NCBI RefSeq assembly: GCF_001278035.1
Contig: NZ_CP009452.1
Coordinates: 529,501-593,500 of the forward strand
DNA length: 64,000 nucleotides
Source of the DNA: Sphingopyxis sp. 113P3
GTDB lineage: Bacteria > Pseudomonadota > Alphaproteobacteria > Sphingomonadales > Sphingomonadaceae
Reading direction: 5' to 3'
Part shown: in pieces, positions 7,470-16,351 of the stretch
How positions within the stretch are numbered: position 1 is the first letter of the stretch
Layout: each line of letters starts with the position of its first letter
Notes under the pieces: model-generated
The model's input: only the letters and a program-made list of their open reading frames with translations
Told to the model about the DNA's origin: nothing
Database searches by the model: none
Program-made: the position numbers and the translations under genes

Positions 7470-9293
7470 TCAATCCACGTCGAAAAGTCCCGCGAGCTGT
7501 TCGACCATCGTGCCGCCCAGTTGTTCGGCGTCCATGATCGTTACCGCGCGGCTGTAGTAGCGCGTGACATCGTGTCCGATTCCGATTGCGCAAAGTTCGA
7601 CCGGTGACCGGGTCTCGATCCATTCGATGACCTGGCGCAGATGCTGGTCGAGATAGGCGCCATGGTTGACCGAGAGCGTGCTGTCGTCCACCGGCGCGCC
7701 GTCGCTGATCACCATGAGGATTCGGCGTTCCTCGGGGCGATTCACGATCCGGCTATGGGCCCAAATCAGCGCCTCGCCGTCAATATTTTCCTTGAGCAGT
7801 CCCTCGCGCATCATCAGCCCGAGCGATTTGCGCGCACGGCGATAGGGTTCGTCAGCCGGCTTGTAGATGATATGCCTGAGGTCGTTGAGGCGGCCCGGAT
7901 GCGGCGGACGCCCGGCGGCGAGCCAGTCCTCGCGGCTCTGTCCGCCCTTCCACGTCCGAGTGGTAAAGCCGAGGATTTCGGTCTTGACCCCGCAGCGCTC
8001 GAGGGTGCGCGCAAGGATATCGGCGCTGATCGCGGCGATGCTGATCGGCCGCCCGCGCATCGAGCCCGAATTGTCGATCAGCAGCGTGACGACGGTATCG
8101 CGAAAATCGGTGTCGCGCTCGATCTTGTAGGAGAGCGAATGGCCGGGCGAGACAATGACCCGCGCGAGGCGGGCGGCGTCAAGTTGCCCTTCCTCCTGAT
8201 CAAAATCCCACGAGCGGTTCTGCTGCGCCATCAATCGTCGCTGTAGTCGGTTCGCAAGCTTCGTCACCGCGCCCTGCAGGTGCGTCATCTGCTGGTCGAG
8301 ATAGGCGCGCAGCCGCGTCAGTTCGTCGGCGTCGCACAATTCGGTCGCGGCGATGATCTCGTCGTGCTTTTCGGTGAAGCGAATATAATTGAAGTCGGGA
8401 ACGTCGGTCGGCAGCCGGTTCGGGCGCACGGGCAGCATGCCCTCGTCGCCTTCGCCCCCCATCTCTGGCTCGCCGTCAGCCTCCATCTCATCCGCGTTCG
8501 GATCGGTGTCGCCCTCGTCGGCCTGATCGCCGGCCATTTCGGCGCGCGCGTCGACCTGGCTTTCCCCGCTGCCGCCCTCTTCGCTTTCCTGCTCCTCCTG
8601 GCGCTCCTCAGCCTCGCTCTCGTTGTCCTCGCCCCCGTCCTCGGCGCCTTCCTCGACGGGCTCGTCGCTGTAAATGAGGTCGAGGTGGCGGAGCGCGAGC
8701 TTCGCGGTTTCGGCAAAGGCCGCCTGGTCGTCGAGCAGCATCGAGAGGGCCGTCAGGTCGCCCCCGGCCTCCTTGTTGATCCATTCGCGCACCAGCGAGA
8801 GACCGGCTTCGGTGCCCTGCGGCGCCTGGTCGCCCGTCAGTGCCTCGCGCAGCATCAGCTCAAGGGCGCTCGAAATCGGGACATCTTCGCGGGTCTGCGC
8901 CCGGCTGATCGGGTCCGAGCGCATCCGCATAGCAAGGCTGGCCGCCAGATTGCCTCGCATCCCTGCCATATGCCGTGCACCGAGCGCCTCGACCCGCGCG
9001 CGTTCCATCGCGTCGAAGGCGGCGGCCGCCAGGGGTTCGGCGGGGCGCCCTGCTGCATGGAGCTTCTCGCTGTGATGCTTCATGCGCAGCGCATAGGCAT
9101 CGGCGAAGCCGCGCGCTTCGGCGACCTGGTCGGCGGGAAGGGTGCGCGAAGGTGTGGGCACCTTTATCGCCTTGCCGATCTGCGCGGGCGCGTCTGCGGT
9201 AAAGCCGACCTCTACTTCCGGGTCGCGCGTCACCGCTCGCGCGACGCTCGAGAGCGCAGTCTTCAGGTCGTCGAGAGGGGAGGGATTGGTCAT
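7470..9293 (-). CDS. cobT: CobT-like cobaltochelatase VWA subunit
   Basis: 607 residues from the ATG at 9293, which overlaps the upstream lipoprotein-hydrolase stop (ATGA). Residues about 215-290 are extremely acidic (Glu/Asp/Gly-rich), the linker typical of CobT. The von Willebrand A domain starts near residue 404 with the MIDAS motif DNSGSM (407-412) and contains [10 protein letters not shown] later. In aerobic cobalamin synthesis CobT works with AAA+ CobS and large CobN to insert cobalt. No cobN or other cob gene lies in this window, so the chelatase role is not established here. cobS lies one gene upstream. Confidence 0.9.
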   Translation of the reverse strand: MTNPSPLDDLKTALSSVARAVTRDPEVEVGFTADAPAQIGKAIKVPTPSRTLPADQVAEARGFADAYALRMKHHSEKLHAAGRPAEPLAAAAFDAMERARVEALGARHMAGMRGNLAASLAMRMRSDPISRAQTREDVPISSALELMLREALTGDQAPQGTEAGLSLVREWINKEAGGDLTALSMLLDDQAAFAETAKLALRHLDLIYSDEPVEEGAEDGGEDNESEAEERQEEQESEEGGSGESQVDARAEMAGDQADEGDTDPNADEMEADGEPEMGGEGDEGMLPVRPNRLPTDVPDFNYIRFTEKHDEIIAATELCDADELTRLRAYLDQQMTHLQGAVTKLANRLQRRLMAQQNRSWDFDQEEGQLDAARLARVIVSPGHSLSYKIERDTDFRDTVVTLLIDNSGSMRGRPISIAAISADILARTLERCGVKTEILGFTTRTWKGGQSREDWLAAGRPPHPGRLNDLRHIIYKPADEPYRRARKSLGLMMREGLLKENIDGEALIWAHSRIVNRPEERRILMVISDGAPVDDSTLSVNHGAYLDQHLRQVIEWIETRSPVELCAIGIGHDVTRYYSRAVTIMDAEQLGGTMVEQLAGLFDVD

Positions 9294-10480
9294 GGGGCTT
9301 CGGCGTCGGGAATCCGTTTGCAGAGGATGTTGTCGCGTTCCTTGGGCGTTGCGGGATCGGGAAGCAAGCGGAAGACGTGGGGAAGATGCGTCGGCGTGCG
9401 TTCGGGCCGCGTGTGCTTGTCCGCGACGACATCGATGAAATCGCGGCACGCGGCCGCGCTGCGCAAGAAATTGCTGTGTCCGGTCGAGCCACGCGAGACG
9501 TCGGTCGTATCGATGACGGTCAGGCCGGGAATCCCGGCGGGATAGCAGCGTTTAGGCAGTCCCTTTTCTTCCAGATCGGCGGCTTTGAACGGGTCGAAGC
9601 AATAGGGCGAGCCAAGCCTTGGATAACCGTGTAGCGCGCGCGAGGCAGCGAGCGCCTTGTCGCGCAGCGAGGTGTAGATCGTCATATGGCGTCCCCGCTC
9701 GACCCTTTCGGGAGCGAGGACATCGTCGCGGATGTCGCGTTCGAATGTCTCGCGATCGATGTCGGGGGAGGCGAGGACGATATTCGAGATGTTGGTCTCT
9801 CGCGCGGCGCGCCGCGACAGACGGTCGGCCGCCGCGACGGCGGGGATGACCAACCGGGCGCCCAGTGAGTGCGAGACGATGACGATTTCCTTGGCCCATG
9901 GCCGGTCGGCGAGCGTCCGCAGGAAGGTCCCAAAATGACGTACGTCGTGATACATGTTGGTTTCGTCGACCACATATTTCAGCACCTCGCCCTGCGAGGG
10001 CCAGCTATAGAGGATCACTGGACCGTCGAAGCCAGTCATTCGCGCAATTTGAGCGGCGTCCTTCGATGTCGTCTCGAATGTTTCGCGATAGCCATGGACG
10101 TAAAGAAGGATGCGTCCGTGCCTGCGATCGGTCTCGTCCTCGAGCGCTCGCCACCAGTCGCTTTCGTTCTCGAAAGCCATTGGGGTGCGAAATTTTTTCT
10201 CTTTCGCCCTCGCCTCGCGTGGCTCTGCGATGCGGCCGTAACGCAGGGTGTAGCCGCGATGGCGGGTAAGGGTGATCGCGGGCGTGCGGCAATCGGGCAG
10301 CCGGCTGGTCACAAAGAAAAGCGGTAGTGCTGCTGAATCGATCTGCTCGCCCGCCTTCGGCGAGCAGCGTGCGTCGGCGACATAGTCGGCGTGGCGGACG
10401 TCGCCATAGTCGACCGGCGTGATGCAGCCGGTGAGACTGAGCGCGGCGAGCGGGGCCATCCACGCCGAATGTCGGTTCAT
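9290..10480 (-). CDS. Lipoprotein alpha/beta hydrolase (DUF900-like)
   Basis: 396 residues from the ATG at 10480. The N-terminus has a lipoprotein signal with lipobox LTGC near residue 20, so the product is probably membrane-anchored in the periplasm. The body matches DUF900 esterase-like hydrolases: [13 protein letters not shown] (oxyanion strand), [19 protein letters not shown], and the nucleophile elbow SHSLGAR. A late Asp and a His (TGHSNFL) could complete a triad. It sits between cobS and cobT, overlapping the cobT start by 4 bp; whether it contributes to the CobST system is unknown. Confidence 0.82.
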   Translation of the reverse strand: MNRHSAWMAPLAALSLTGCITPVDYGDVRHADYVADARCSPKAGEQIDSAALPLFFVTSRLPDCRTPAITLTRHRGYTLRYGRIAEPREARAKEKKFRTPMAFENESDWWRALEDETDRRHGRILLYVHGYRETFETTSKDAAQIARMTGFDGPVILYSWPSQGEVLKYVVDETNMYHDVRHFGTFLRTLADRPWAKEIVIVSHSLGARLVIPAVAAADRLSRRAARETNISNIVLASPDIDRETFERDIRDDVLAPERVERGRHMTIYTSLRDKALAASRALHGYPRLGSPYCFDPFKAADLEEKGLPKRCYPAGIPGLTVIDTTDVSRGSTGHSNFLRSAAACRDFIDVVADKHTRPERTPTHLPHVFRLLPDPATPKERDNILCKRIPDAEAP

Positions 10481-10581
10481 GCCGCGACCCTGCCCCATCG
10501 CTTGCGACTAGGCGGCAAGCCGCCAGATCTCGCTGCCCCTCGCGCCGAGCGGGCCGGAGAGGGCGGGCGCGGGCGCGGGCT

Positions 10582-11571
10582 TCACTTGCCGATCACGCTT
10601 TCGGGCAGGTCCTCGCCGAAGACCCGCTGATAATATTCGGCGACGATCATCCGTTCGGCCTCGTCGCACTTGTTGAGGAACGACAGGCGGAAGGCGAAGC
10701 CGATGTTGTTGAAGATCGCGGCATTCTGCGCCCAACTGATCACCGTGCGGGGGCTCATAACGGTCGAGATGTCGCCATTGATGAAACCCTGGCGGGTCAG
10801 ATCTGCGACCTTGACCATATTGGCGACCGTCGCATCGTCGGTGCCCGGGACCTTGGCGAGGATGATCGCGCTTTCGGTCGCGGCAGGCAGATAGTTCAGC
10901 GTGACGACGATGTTCCAGCGGTCCATCTGTCCCTGGTTGATCTGCTGCGTCCCATGATAGAGGCCGCTCGTGTCGCCCAGCCCGACCGTGTTCGCGGTCG
11001 CGAACAGGCGGAAATGCGGGTTGGGGCGGATCACCCGGTTCTGGTCGAGCAGGGTCAGCTTGCCCTCCGCCTCCAGCACGCGCTGGATGACAAACATCAC
11101 GTCGGGACGGCCCGCGTCATATTCGTCGAAAACGAGCGCGGTCGGGGTCTGCAACGCCCAGGGGAGCAGCCCTTCGCGAAATTCGGTGACCTGCTGGCCG
11201 TCGCGCAGCACGATCGCATCGCGACCGACGAGGTCGATGCGGCTGATATGCGCGTCGAGGTTGACGCGGATGCACGGCCATTTGAGGCGTGCTGCAACCT
11301 GTTCGATGTGCGTCGACTTGCCGGTGCCGTGATAGCCCTGCACCATCACACGACGGTTGAACTTGAACCCCGCCAGGATCGCGAGCGTCGTGTCGCCGTC
11401 GAAGACATAGGCAGGGTCGAGGTCGGGAACCCGTTCGTCGGCTTCGCTGAACGCGGGAATCTTCATGTCGATGTCGACCCCGAAGACCTCGCGCGCATCG
11501 ACCTCGGTATCGGGCGCGGCGAGCAGCGTCGAGCCGTGATGGTCGGGGAGGCTGTTGGGGAGATCGGTCAT
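10582..11571 (-). CDS. cobS: CobS-like AAA+ ATPase subunit
   Basis: 329 residues, the usual CobS length. The N-terminus [20 protein letters not shown] is the conserved CobS leader. The Walker A motif GYHGTGKST is at residues 79-87, the Walker B-like [13 protein letters not shown] is near residue 150, and [20 protein letters not shown] is the sensor region. CobS hydrolyses ATP to remodel the CobN chelatase together with CobT. AAAGG lies about 11 bp before the ATG. A repeat-rich gap of 248 bp separates it from the upstream SnoaL-like gene. Confidence 0.93.
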   Translation of the reverse strand: MTDLPNSLPDHHGSTLLAAPDTEVDAREVFGVDIDMKIPAFSEADERVPDLDPAYVFDGDTTLAILAGFKFNRRVMVQGYHGTGKSTHIEQVAARLKWPCIRVNLDAHISRIDLVGRDAIVLRDGQQVTEFREGLLPWALQTPTALVFDEYDAGRPDVMFVIQRVLEAEGKLTLLDQNRVIRPNPHFRLFATANTVGLGDTSGLYHGTQQINQGQMDRWNIVVTLNYLPAATESAIILAKVPGTDDATVANMVKVADLTRQGFINGDISTVMSPRTVISWAQNAAIFNNIGFAFRLSFLNKCDEAERMIVAEYYQRVFGEDLPESVIGK

Positions 11572-11577
11572 CGTTGG

Positions 11578-11790
11578 TCGCCTTTCAAACCTTCTCTCCT
11601 GAGAGGAGAAGGATACGCAGCCTTGCCGGCTGGCCGACCAGGCGAAGGGGGATGAGGGTAGCGAAGCGCAGCTTCGCGCGAGCCAGGGGCCCGCATACCC
11701 CTCAACCAGCTTCGACCAGGCAACGAGCTGCCAAGTCTTCGCAGCCCCTCCCAGGGGAGAGGGAGTGGGAGAGTTCGGCTAGCGCGTATC
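11578..11790 (+). repeat. Dispersed palindromic repeat cluster (REP-like)
   Basis: The 248-bp gap between cobS and the SnoaL-like gene holds no convincing gene. It contains several hairpins: CCTTCTC/GAGAAGG arms at 11590-11612; GCGAAGC-GCA-GCTTCGC, a perfect 7-bp stem, at 11661-11677; and a CCCTCCCAGGGGAGAGGG-like end near 11749-11765. Similar polypurine/polypyrimidine hairpin units are dispersed in sphingomonad genomes, but family membership is inferred from memory and composition. Confidence 0.5.
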
Positions 11791-11819
11791 CTCATGGGTT
11801 GCTGCTTGCAACGCCTTAT

Positions 11820-12257
11820 TCAGAAGACGCCGAGCGCCTTCAGCACCGCAGCCTGGTCGTAATAGGGGCGCTCGCAGATGATCTTGTCGCTACCGGGCGC
11901 GAATTCGAAGCTAGCCGCCATGCGGATGCGGAAAGTCTTTCCCGTGGGTTCGACTGTGCGCAGTCCAAGCTTGAGCGGCCCCAGATGCGTGCCGGTCAGC
12001 CAGAATTCGACCAGAACCGTATCGGTTGCGGCATCGGCAGCGATTGCGATGACTTCGTTTGCCTGATCGGGAAAAGGCTCGCGCGACGAGGCAAAGTAGG
12101 AGCGCACCGCTGCCTCGCCATCGAAGACCGTGCCGGGGCCGAGCAGCTCGTAGCGTGGATGTTCGAAGGTTGCGAGAACGCCGTCCCAATCATGCGTGAT
12201 CTCAAGCGCCATATGGCGGCGGACGGTTTCGATGCGCTTGTCGTCGAGATCGCTCAT
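11820..12257 (-). CDS. SnoaL-like / NTF2-fold protein
   Basis: 145 residues with GGAGAGAGG just upstream of the ATG. The sequence has the SnoaL/ester-cyclase layout: an N-terminal helix (IETVRRHMALEITHDWDGVLATF), a central FDGEAAVRSYFASSREPFPD block, and paired beta-strands ending FEFAPGSDKIICERPYYDQAAVLKALG. Such proteins use an NTF2-like cone for small-molecule isomerisation or binding; no substrate can be named. It begins 11 bp after the J-domain gene, so both are likely co-transcribed. Confidence 0.8.
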   Translation of the reverse strand: MSDLDDKRIETVRRHMALEITHDWDGVLATFEHPRYELLGPGTVFDGEAAVRSYFASSREPFPDQANEVIAIAADAATDTVLVEFWLTGTHLGPLKLGLRTVEPTGKTFRIRMAASFEFAPGSDKIICERPYYDQAAVLKALGVF

Positions 12258-12268
12258 GGCCTCTCTCC

Positions 12269-12859
12269 CTATGCGAAAACGCGGCTCTTCCTCAAAAGCT
12301 GGTATGCTGCGACGACTTCGCTAAGCCGCGTTTCGTGGCTGCGGTCGCCGCCGTTGCGGTCGGGGTGATACTTGCGGACGAGCTCGCTGTAGCGGCGGCG
12401 AAGCGCGGCGCGGTCGGCATCAGGAGCGAGTGCCATGGTCTGCAGTGCACGATGCTCCTCGCGGCTGAAGCGCGGATCGGCGGCTTCGCGCCGAGCTTCG
12501 TCCATCCGCTGACGGAACCGGGCGCCCAGCGCGTCCATCGGGTCCCTGAAATCCGCCCAGCGCGGCGGCAGGTCGGCGCTTCCGGCGGCTCGAAAGGCAC
12601 GGCTTTCGGTCTCCCAGCCAGCGGTCGGCGACTGGGCGGCCATGATCTGGTCCGCGCTCATGCCCTCGAAGAAATTATAGCCTGCATTGAACTCGCGGAC
12701 ATGGTCGAGGCAGAGCCAGCGCCAGGGCGGCGGGCCGTCGGGCGAGCGATGGGGCGAGAGGGGCGCGCGAAACTCGCCGGGTTCGCGGCAACCCGGAACG
12801 GCGCAAGCGGCTTCGCGCGGAACGCGGCCGTGGAATCGGTTGGGTCGGGGGCTTGTCAT
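12269..12859 (-). CDS. J-domain (DnaJ-like) protein
   Basis: 196 residues from the ATG at 12859. An N-terminal Cys-containing region (CAVPGCREPGEFRAPLSP...WLCLDHVREFN) may be a small metal-binding or structural module. The C-terminal 60 residues form a J domain with the HPD motif (RKYHPDRNGG) needed to stimulate Hsp70 ATPase. Placing the J domain at the C-terminus is characteristic of a protein found beside cobS/cobT in many alphaproteobacteria. It diverges from bolA with only 28 bp between start codons. Confidence 0.88.
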   Translation of the reverse strand: MTSPRPNRFHGRVPREAACAVPGCREPGEFRAPLSPHRSPDGPPPWRWLCLDHVREFNAGYNFFEGMSADQIMAAQSPTAGWETESRAFRAAGSADLPPRWADFRDPMDALGARFRQRMDEARREAADPRFSREEHRALQTMALAPDADRAALRRRYSELVRKYHPDRNGGDRSHETRLSEVVAAYQLLRKSRVFA

Positions 12860-12887
12860 GCTGTGCTTTCGTGCCCAACATGGGGGC

Positions 12888-13166
12888 ATGAGCGAAAAAG
12901 GTCCAGTGCAACGCGAAATGGAGGGGCTGCTTTCCGCTGCTTTTCCGGGTGCTTCCTTCACTCTCAGCAACGACAGCGCGAAGCATCATGGCCATGCGGG
13001 GGACGACGGCAGCGGCGAATCGCATTTCAGCCTCGCGATCGAATGGGCGGGCTTTGCCGGGCAGTCGCGCGTCGCGCGTCAGCGCGCGGTGAACAAGGCG
13101 CTCGGCGATTTGCCTGGAGAGCGCGTCCACGCGCTCGCGATCCGGGCGAAAGCACCCGGAGAATAG
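12888..13166 (+). CDS. bolA: BolA-family protein
   Basis: 92 residues. The BolA pattern is clear: VQREMEGLLSAAFPGASFTLSNDSAKHHGHAG (helix, strand, then His-rich loop), GESHFSLAIEWAGFAGQSRVARQRAVNKAL, and LPGERVHALAIRA. BolA proteins bind [2Fe-2S] clusters with monothiol glutaredoxins and affect iron handling and morphology. Head-to-head with the J-domain gene at 28 bp and followed 9 bp later by a DUF2200 gene. The ATG at 12888 was chosen because it fits the family N-terminus and clears the divergent gene. Confidence 0.9.
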   Translation: MSEKGPVQREMEGLLSAAFPGASFTLSNDSAKHHGHAGDDGSGESHFSLAIEWAGFAGQSRVARQRAVNKALGDLPGERVHALAIRAKAPGE

Positions 13167-13175
13167 GGGACGTCG

Positions 13176-13532
13176 ATGGGGAGCGAGCGGGTCTATCAGT
13201 ACAGCTTCGCGAGCGTCTATCCGCATTATGTCGCCAAGGCGGAGCGCAAGGGGCGCACCAAGGCCGAGGTCGACGAGATCATCCGCTGGCTGACAGGTTA
13301 CAGCCAGAAGCAGCTCGAGAAGCTGATCGCGGCCAAGACAGATTTGCGCCACTTTTTTGGCGAGGCTCCCGCGATGAACAGCGCGCGCAGCCTGATCAAG
13401 GGGGTGGTCTGCGGCGTCCGGGTCGAAGATATCGAAGAGCCGCTGATGCGCGAAATCCGCTACCTCGACAAGCTGATCGACGAACTCGCCAGGGGTAAGG
13501 CGATGGACAAGATCCTGCGGAGGCCCGACTAG
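13176..13532 (+). CDS. DUF2200-family protein
   Basis: 118 residues. The sequence [42 protein letters not shown] and the following [49 protein letters not shown] are conserved DUF2200 blocks. The protein is small, soluble and largely helical, of unknown function. It starts 9 bp after bolA and is probably co-transcribed with it. Confidence is high for the family and nil for the function. Confidence 0.85.
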   Translation: MGSERVYQYSFASVYPHYVAKAERKGRTKAEVDEIIRWLTGYSQKQLEKLIAAKTDLRHFFGEAPAMNSARSLIKGVVCGVRVEDIEEPLMREIRYLDKLIDELARGKAMDKILRRPD

Positions 13533-13551
13533 AGCTGGAAGGAACTTCCGA

Positions 13552-14436
13552 TTGTATAGCGTCATCACCCCCTCGACCCACGACATCGGCGCCTTCGACG
13601 TGCGGCGGACCTTGCCTGACAAGGAACGTACGATGGTCGGTCCCTTCATTTTCGTCGACCAGTTCGGTCCGGCGCATTTCGATATCGGGCAGGGGATGGA
13701 CGTGCGGCCGCATCCCCATATCAACCTTGCGACCCTCACCTATTTGTTCGAGGGAGCGATCGACCACCGCGACAGCCTCGGCACCTATGCGACGATCCGC
13801 CCCGGCGCATGCAACCTGATGACCGCAGGGAGCGGGATCGTCCATTCGGAGCGCACCCCCGCCGCTGAGCGCGCGACGGGGTCGGCGATCTCGGGCATGC
13901 AGACATGGCTCGCGCTCCCCGACAGCAAGGAAGAGATCGACCCTGCGTTTGAGCATGTCGCGGCCGAGGAATTGCCGCTGGTCGAGGATGGCAAGGTCTC
14001 GGCACGCGTTATCATGGGCAGCCTCTGGGGCGCCACGGCCCCCACGACGCAGCACAGCGCGACCATCTACGCCGATATATTGATGAACGCCGACGCCAGC
14101 CTGCCTATCGAGGCCGAGGCCGATGAACGCGCGGTGCTTGTTGCACTGGGCGACGCCAGCCTCGATGGCGAGGCCCTTGAGCGGTACAGCCTCTATATCC
14201 TGAAGCCTGGCGAAGCGATGACGCTGCGTGCCGCGTCCGACGCGCGCGTGATGCTGCTCGGCGGCGAAGCCTTTACGACGCCCCGGCACCTGTGGTGGAA
14301 TTTCGTCAGCTCGTCGCGCGACCGGATCACCGCGGCAAAGCACGACTGGAAGGACCGCAAGTTCCCGCTCGTTCCTGGCGATAGCGAAGAGTTCATCCCG
14401 ATTCCGGAGGTGCCGCGGACACCGAGCTATCCATGA
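13552..14436 (+). CDS. Pirin-family cupin protein
   Basis: 294 residues with a probable TTG start at 13552, preceded by GGAAGGAA about 8 bp upstream. The pirin N-terminal bicupin core is visible: FIFVDQFGPAHFDIGQGMDVRPHPHINLATLTYLFEGAIDHRDSLG, with the His/His/Glu metal cluster in RPHPH and later GIVHSERTP. Pirins bind iron; some act as quercetinase-like dioxygenases and others as redox-linked co-regulators. The C-terminal cupin is less conserved. It follows the DUF2200 gene closely. Confidence 0.88.
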   Translation: MYSVITPSTHDIGAFDVRRTLPDKERTMVGPFIFVDQFGPAHFDIGQGMDVRPHPHINLATLTYLFEGAIDHRDSLGTYATIRPGACNLMTAGSGIVHSERTPAAERATGSAISGMQTWLALPDSKEEIDPAFEHVAAEELPLVEDGKVSARVIMGSLWGATAPTTQHSATIYADILMNADASLPIEAEADERAVLVALGDASLDGEALERYSLYILKPGEAMTLRAASDARVMLLGGEAFTTPRHLWWNFVSSSRDRITAAKHDWKDRKFPLVPGDSEEFIPIPEVPRTPSYP

Positions 14437-14894
14437 GTGCGGCGCTCGCCCTCGCGCTTGCCCTGTCGGCGCCCGCCCCGCTTCCGGGTCCGGTCTTCGA
14501 GTGTAGTTTCGGCGCCAAGGAGCTGCGCGTCACGCAGGAGAAAGGTGCACTCGTTTATCGCTATGGGACGAAGGCAAAGGCCGAACTGAGGATCGTTGCC
14601 GATGCTAAGAGCGGCCGCGTCTTTTATCACCGCACCCTCTATCCGCGCGGCGAGGACCAGACGCTGCGCTTTGTGAACGGCGATTATTCCTATGTCGTTT
14701 TCGCCCATTGGACCGCTCCGCCCTCGAACGACATCGAATTTGGCGTTCCCGCCGCCCAATATGGCGGGCTGATCGTGATGCGGGGCGAGGCGATCATTTC
14801 GACGCGCATCTGCAAGCAAGGGGGCGACATGGTCGAATGGCCGATCTTCAAGACCTTGCCGACCGATGCGGATAATCTGACGCCGCCGGTGTGA
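14433..14894 (+). CDS. Hypothetical secreted protein
   Basis: 153 residues overlapping the end of the pirin gene by 4 bp (ATGA). A short signal peptide (ALALALALSAPAPLPGP) suggests periplasmic export. The mature part contains two cysteines (FECSFG and TRICKQ) that could form a disulfide, and beta-rich segments such as GALVYRYGTKAKAELRIV. I recognise no family. Translational coupling to the pirin gene suggests the two are co-expressed. Confidence 0.7.
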   Translation: MSAALALALALSAPAPLPGPVFECSFGAKELRVTQEKGALVYRYGTKAKAELRIVADAKSGRVFYHRTLYPRGEDQTLRFVNGDYSYVVFAHWTAPPSNDIEFGVPAAQYGGLIVMRGEAIISTRICKQGGDMVEWPIFKTLPTDADNLTPPV

Positions 14895-14989
14895 TCCGGG
14901 GATCCGACCGCGGGCGCGATGATCTGGGCGCTTGCCTGTCGGACGCCGCTTCGCCAGACAGTTTCGAAATGAAACCAGAGGAGCGATGC

Positions 14990-15925
14990 ATGAACGGCGA
15001 TTTCGAGCAGGTGCGGCTGGCGCTTTCGACCGGCGTCGAGCTGGACGCGGTCGATATGGGGCCAAGGGACGCGCCAGCGCTGATCTTCCTGCACGGCTTT
15101 CCCGAATCGCACCGCACATGGCGGCACCAGCTTCCTCATTTTTCCGCGCGGTTTCGCTGCATAGCGCCGGACCAGCGCGGCTATCGCGGCTCATCCAAGC
15201 CGCAGGACGCAAAAGCCTATACGCCCGACAAGCTGATCGCGGACATTTTTGCGCTGGCCGACGCGCTGGGCATCGGAGAGTTCACGATCGTCGGCCACGA
15301 CTGGGGCGGGGCGATTGCCTGGGGCGTGGCGCTCGGCGGCCAGCCCGGCGGCCTGCATCCCGAATGGGCAGGACGGGTGAGGCGCGCGGTGATCGCCAAT
15401 GCGCCGCATCCCGCAATCTTTCAGCGGCTCTTGGCTGTCGATGCCAGGCAGCGGGCCGCGAGCCAGTATATCCGCATTTTCCGTGACCCCGCGAGCGATG
15501 CGATCCTCGAGGAACAGGGCATCGCGGGCCTCCTCGCCCACGCCTTCGAGGGGCGCGTGCCGAGCGGCGGAATCCAGCCGCCCGACGAGATCGCCCGGTT
15601 GCTCAGCGACTGGGAGGACCGCGACGCCTGCCGCGCAATGGTCAACTGGTATCGCGCCTCGCCAATGAACGTACCTGCAATGGACGAGCCATTCGTCGAG
15701 CCGCCCGCCGCCCCCTTCCCTAAGTTGACGATTCCGGCGCTCGTGATCTGGGCGCTCGACGATGTCGCGCTGCCTGCCTGCAATCTGGAAGGCATTGAGG
15801 AGCACGTTCCCGGCGTGACGGTCACAAAAGTACCGGGCTGCGGCCATTTTGTGCCCTGGGAGGCGCCGGAGGCGGTCAATGCCGCGATGGACGCCTTTCT
15901 CGAGCAGACGGTCGGGACCGCCTGA
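14990..15925 (+). CDS. Alpha/beta hydrolase, epoxide-hydrolase-like
   Basis: 311 residues from the ATG at 14990, with GAGGAG about 6 bp upstream; longer in-frame starts are less likely. HGFPESHRTW is the oxyanion-hole motif. VGHDWGGAIAW carries an aspartate nucleophile, as in epoxide hydrolases and haloalkane dehalogenases rather than a serine esterase. CGHFVPWEAP supplies the C-terminal catalytic His. A cap domain lies between. The substrate is unknown; epoxide or haloalkane hydrolysis are candidates. Confidence 0.85.
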   Translation: MNGDFEQVRLALSTGVELDAVDMGPRDAPALIFLHGFPESHRTWRHQLPHFSARFRCIAPDQRGYRGSSKPQDAKAYTPDKLIADIFALADALGIGEFTIVGHDWGGAIAWGVALGGQPGGLHPEWAGRVRRAVIANAPHPAIFQRLLAVDARQRAASQYIRIFRDPASDAILEEQGIAGLLAHAFEGRVPSGGIQPPDEIARLLSDWEDRDACRAMVNWYRASPMNVPAMDEPFVEPPAAPFPKLTIPALVIWALDDVALPACNLEGIEEHVPGVTVTKVPGCGHFVPWEAPEAVNAAMDAFLEQTVGTA

Positions 15926-15941
15926 ACCGGTCAGGCGATCC

Positions 15942-16343
15942 TCATTCCTCGGGTAGGAGCAGGCACCCGCTTGCGCCCGCAAAGCGCGCGCTGCGCGAGG
16001 CGAGCAACGGGACGCTGCCCGTAACAGTTTTCGTCTCGGGATCCTCGCGCACCGATACCATCTCCATGCCTGGCTCGAAGTCACTTTGGCAGCTTTCGAG
16101 GCTGCGGCCCTGAACGTAGCGGCACGAGCAGCCGATCCGCGCGGCATAGGCCGAGCCCAGCTCGGCCTGCGCCTTGAACGAGGGGAGTTTCCAGACGAGC
16201 AGGAGTGCGAGCAGGGCAAGCGCGATCAGCGCCCAGGGCAGGCATCCCGTCCTGCGGCTTGCTCGGCCACGCGCTCGCCCGGAGGGAGGCAACTGCGGCA
16301 TTGGCTCGGGCGTTGCCGGCTCGGGCGAGTTGGTGTTAGTCAC
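15942..16343 (-). CDS. Hypothetical single-pass membrane protein
   Basis: 133 residues with a likely GTG start at 16343. A Pro/Arg-rich N-terminal 35 residues precede one transmembrane helix (LPWALIALALLALLLVW). The outer domain carries four cysteines (IGCSCRY, LESCQ and GCLLL) that could form disulfides in the periplasm. No family recognised. Convergent with the epoxide-hydrolase-like gene and divergent from the serine hydrolase with 8 bp between starts. Confidence 0.65.
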   Translation of the reverse strand: MTNTNSPEPATPEPMPQLPPSGRARGRASRRTGCLPWALIALALLALLLVWKLPSFKAQAELGSAYAARIGCSCRYVQGRSLESCQSDFEPGMEMVSVREDPETKTVTGSVPLLASRSARFAGASGCLLLPEE

Positions 16344-16351
16344 GGGACGCC

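Noticed and set aside
8280..9545. A 421-codon open frame opposite cobT
   Set aside because: It shadows the acidic CobT linker and VWA domain in reverse; the Leu/Ala/Val-rich translation arises from the GAG/GAC-rich coding strand.
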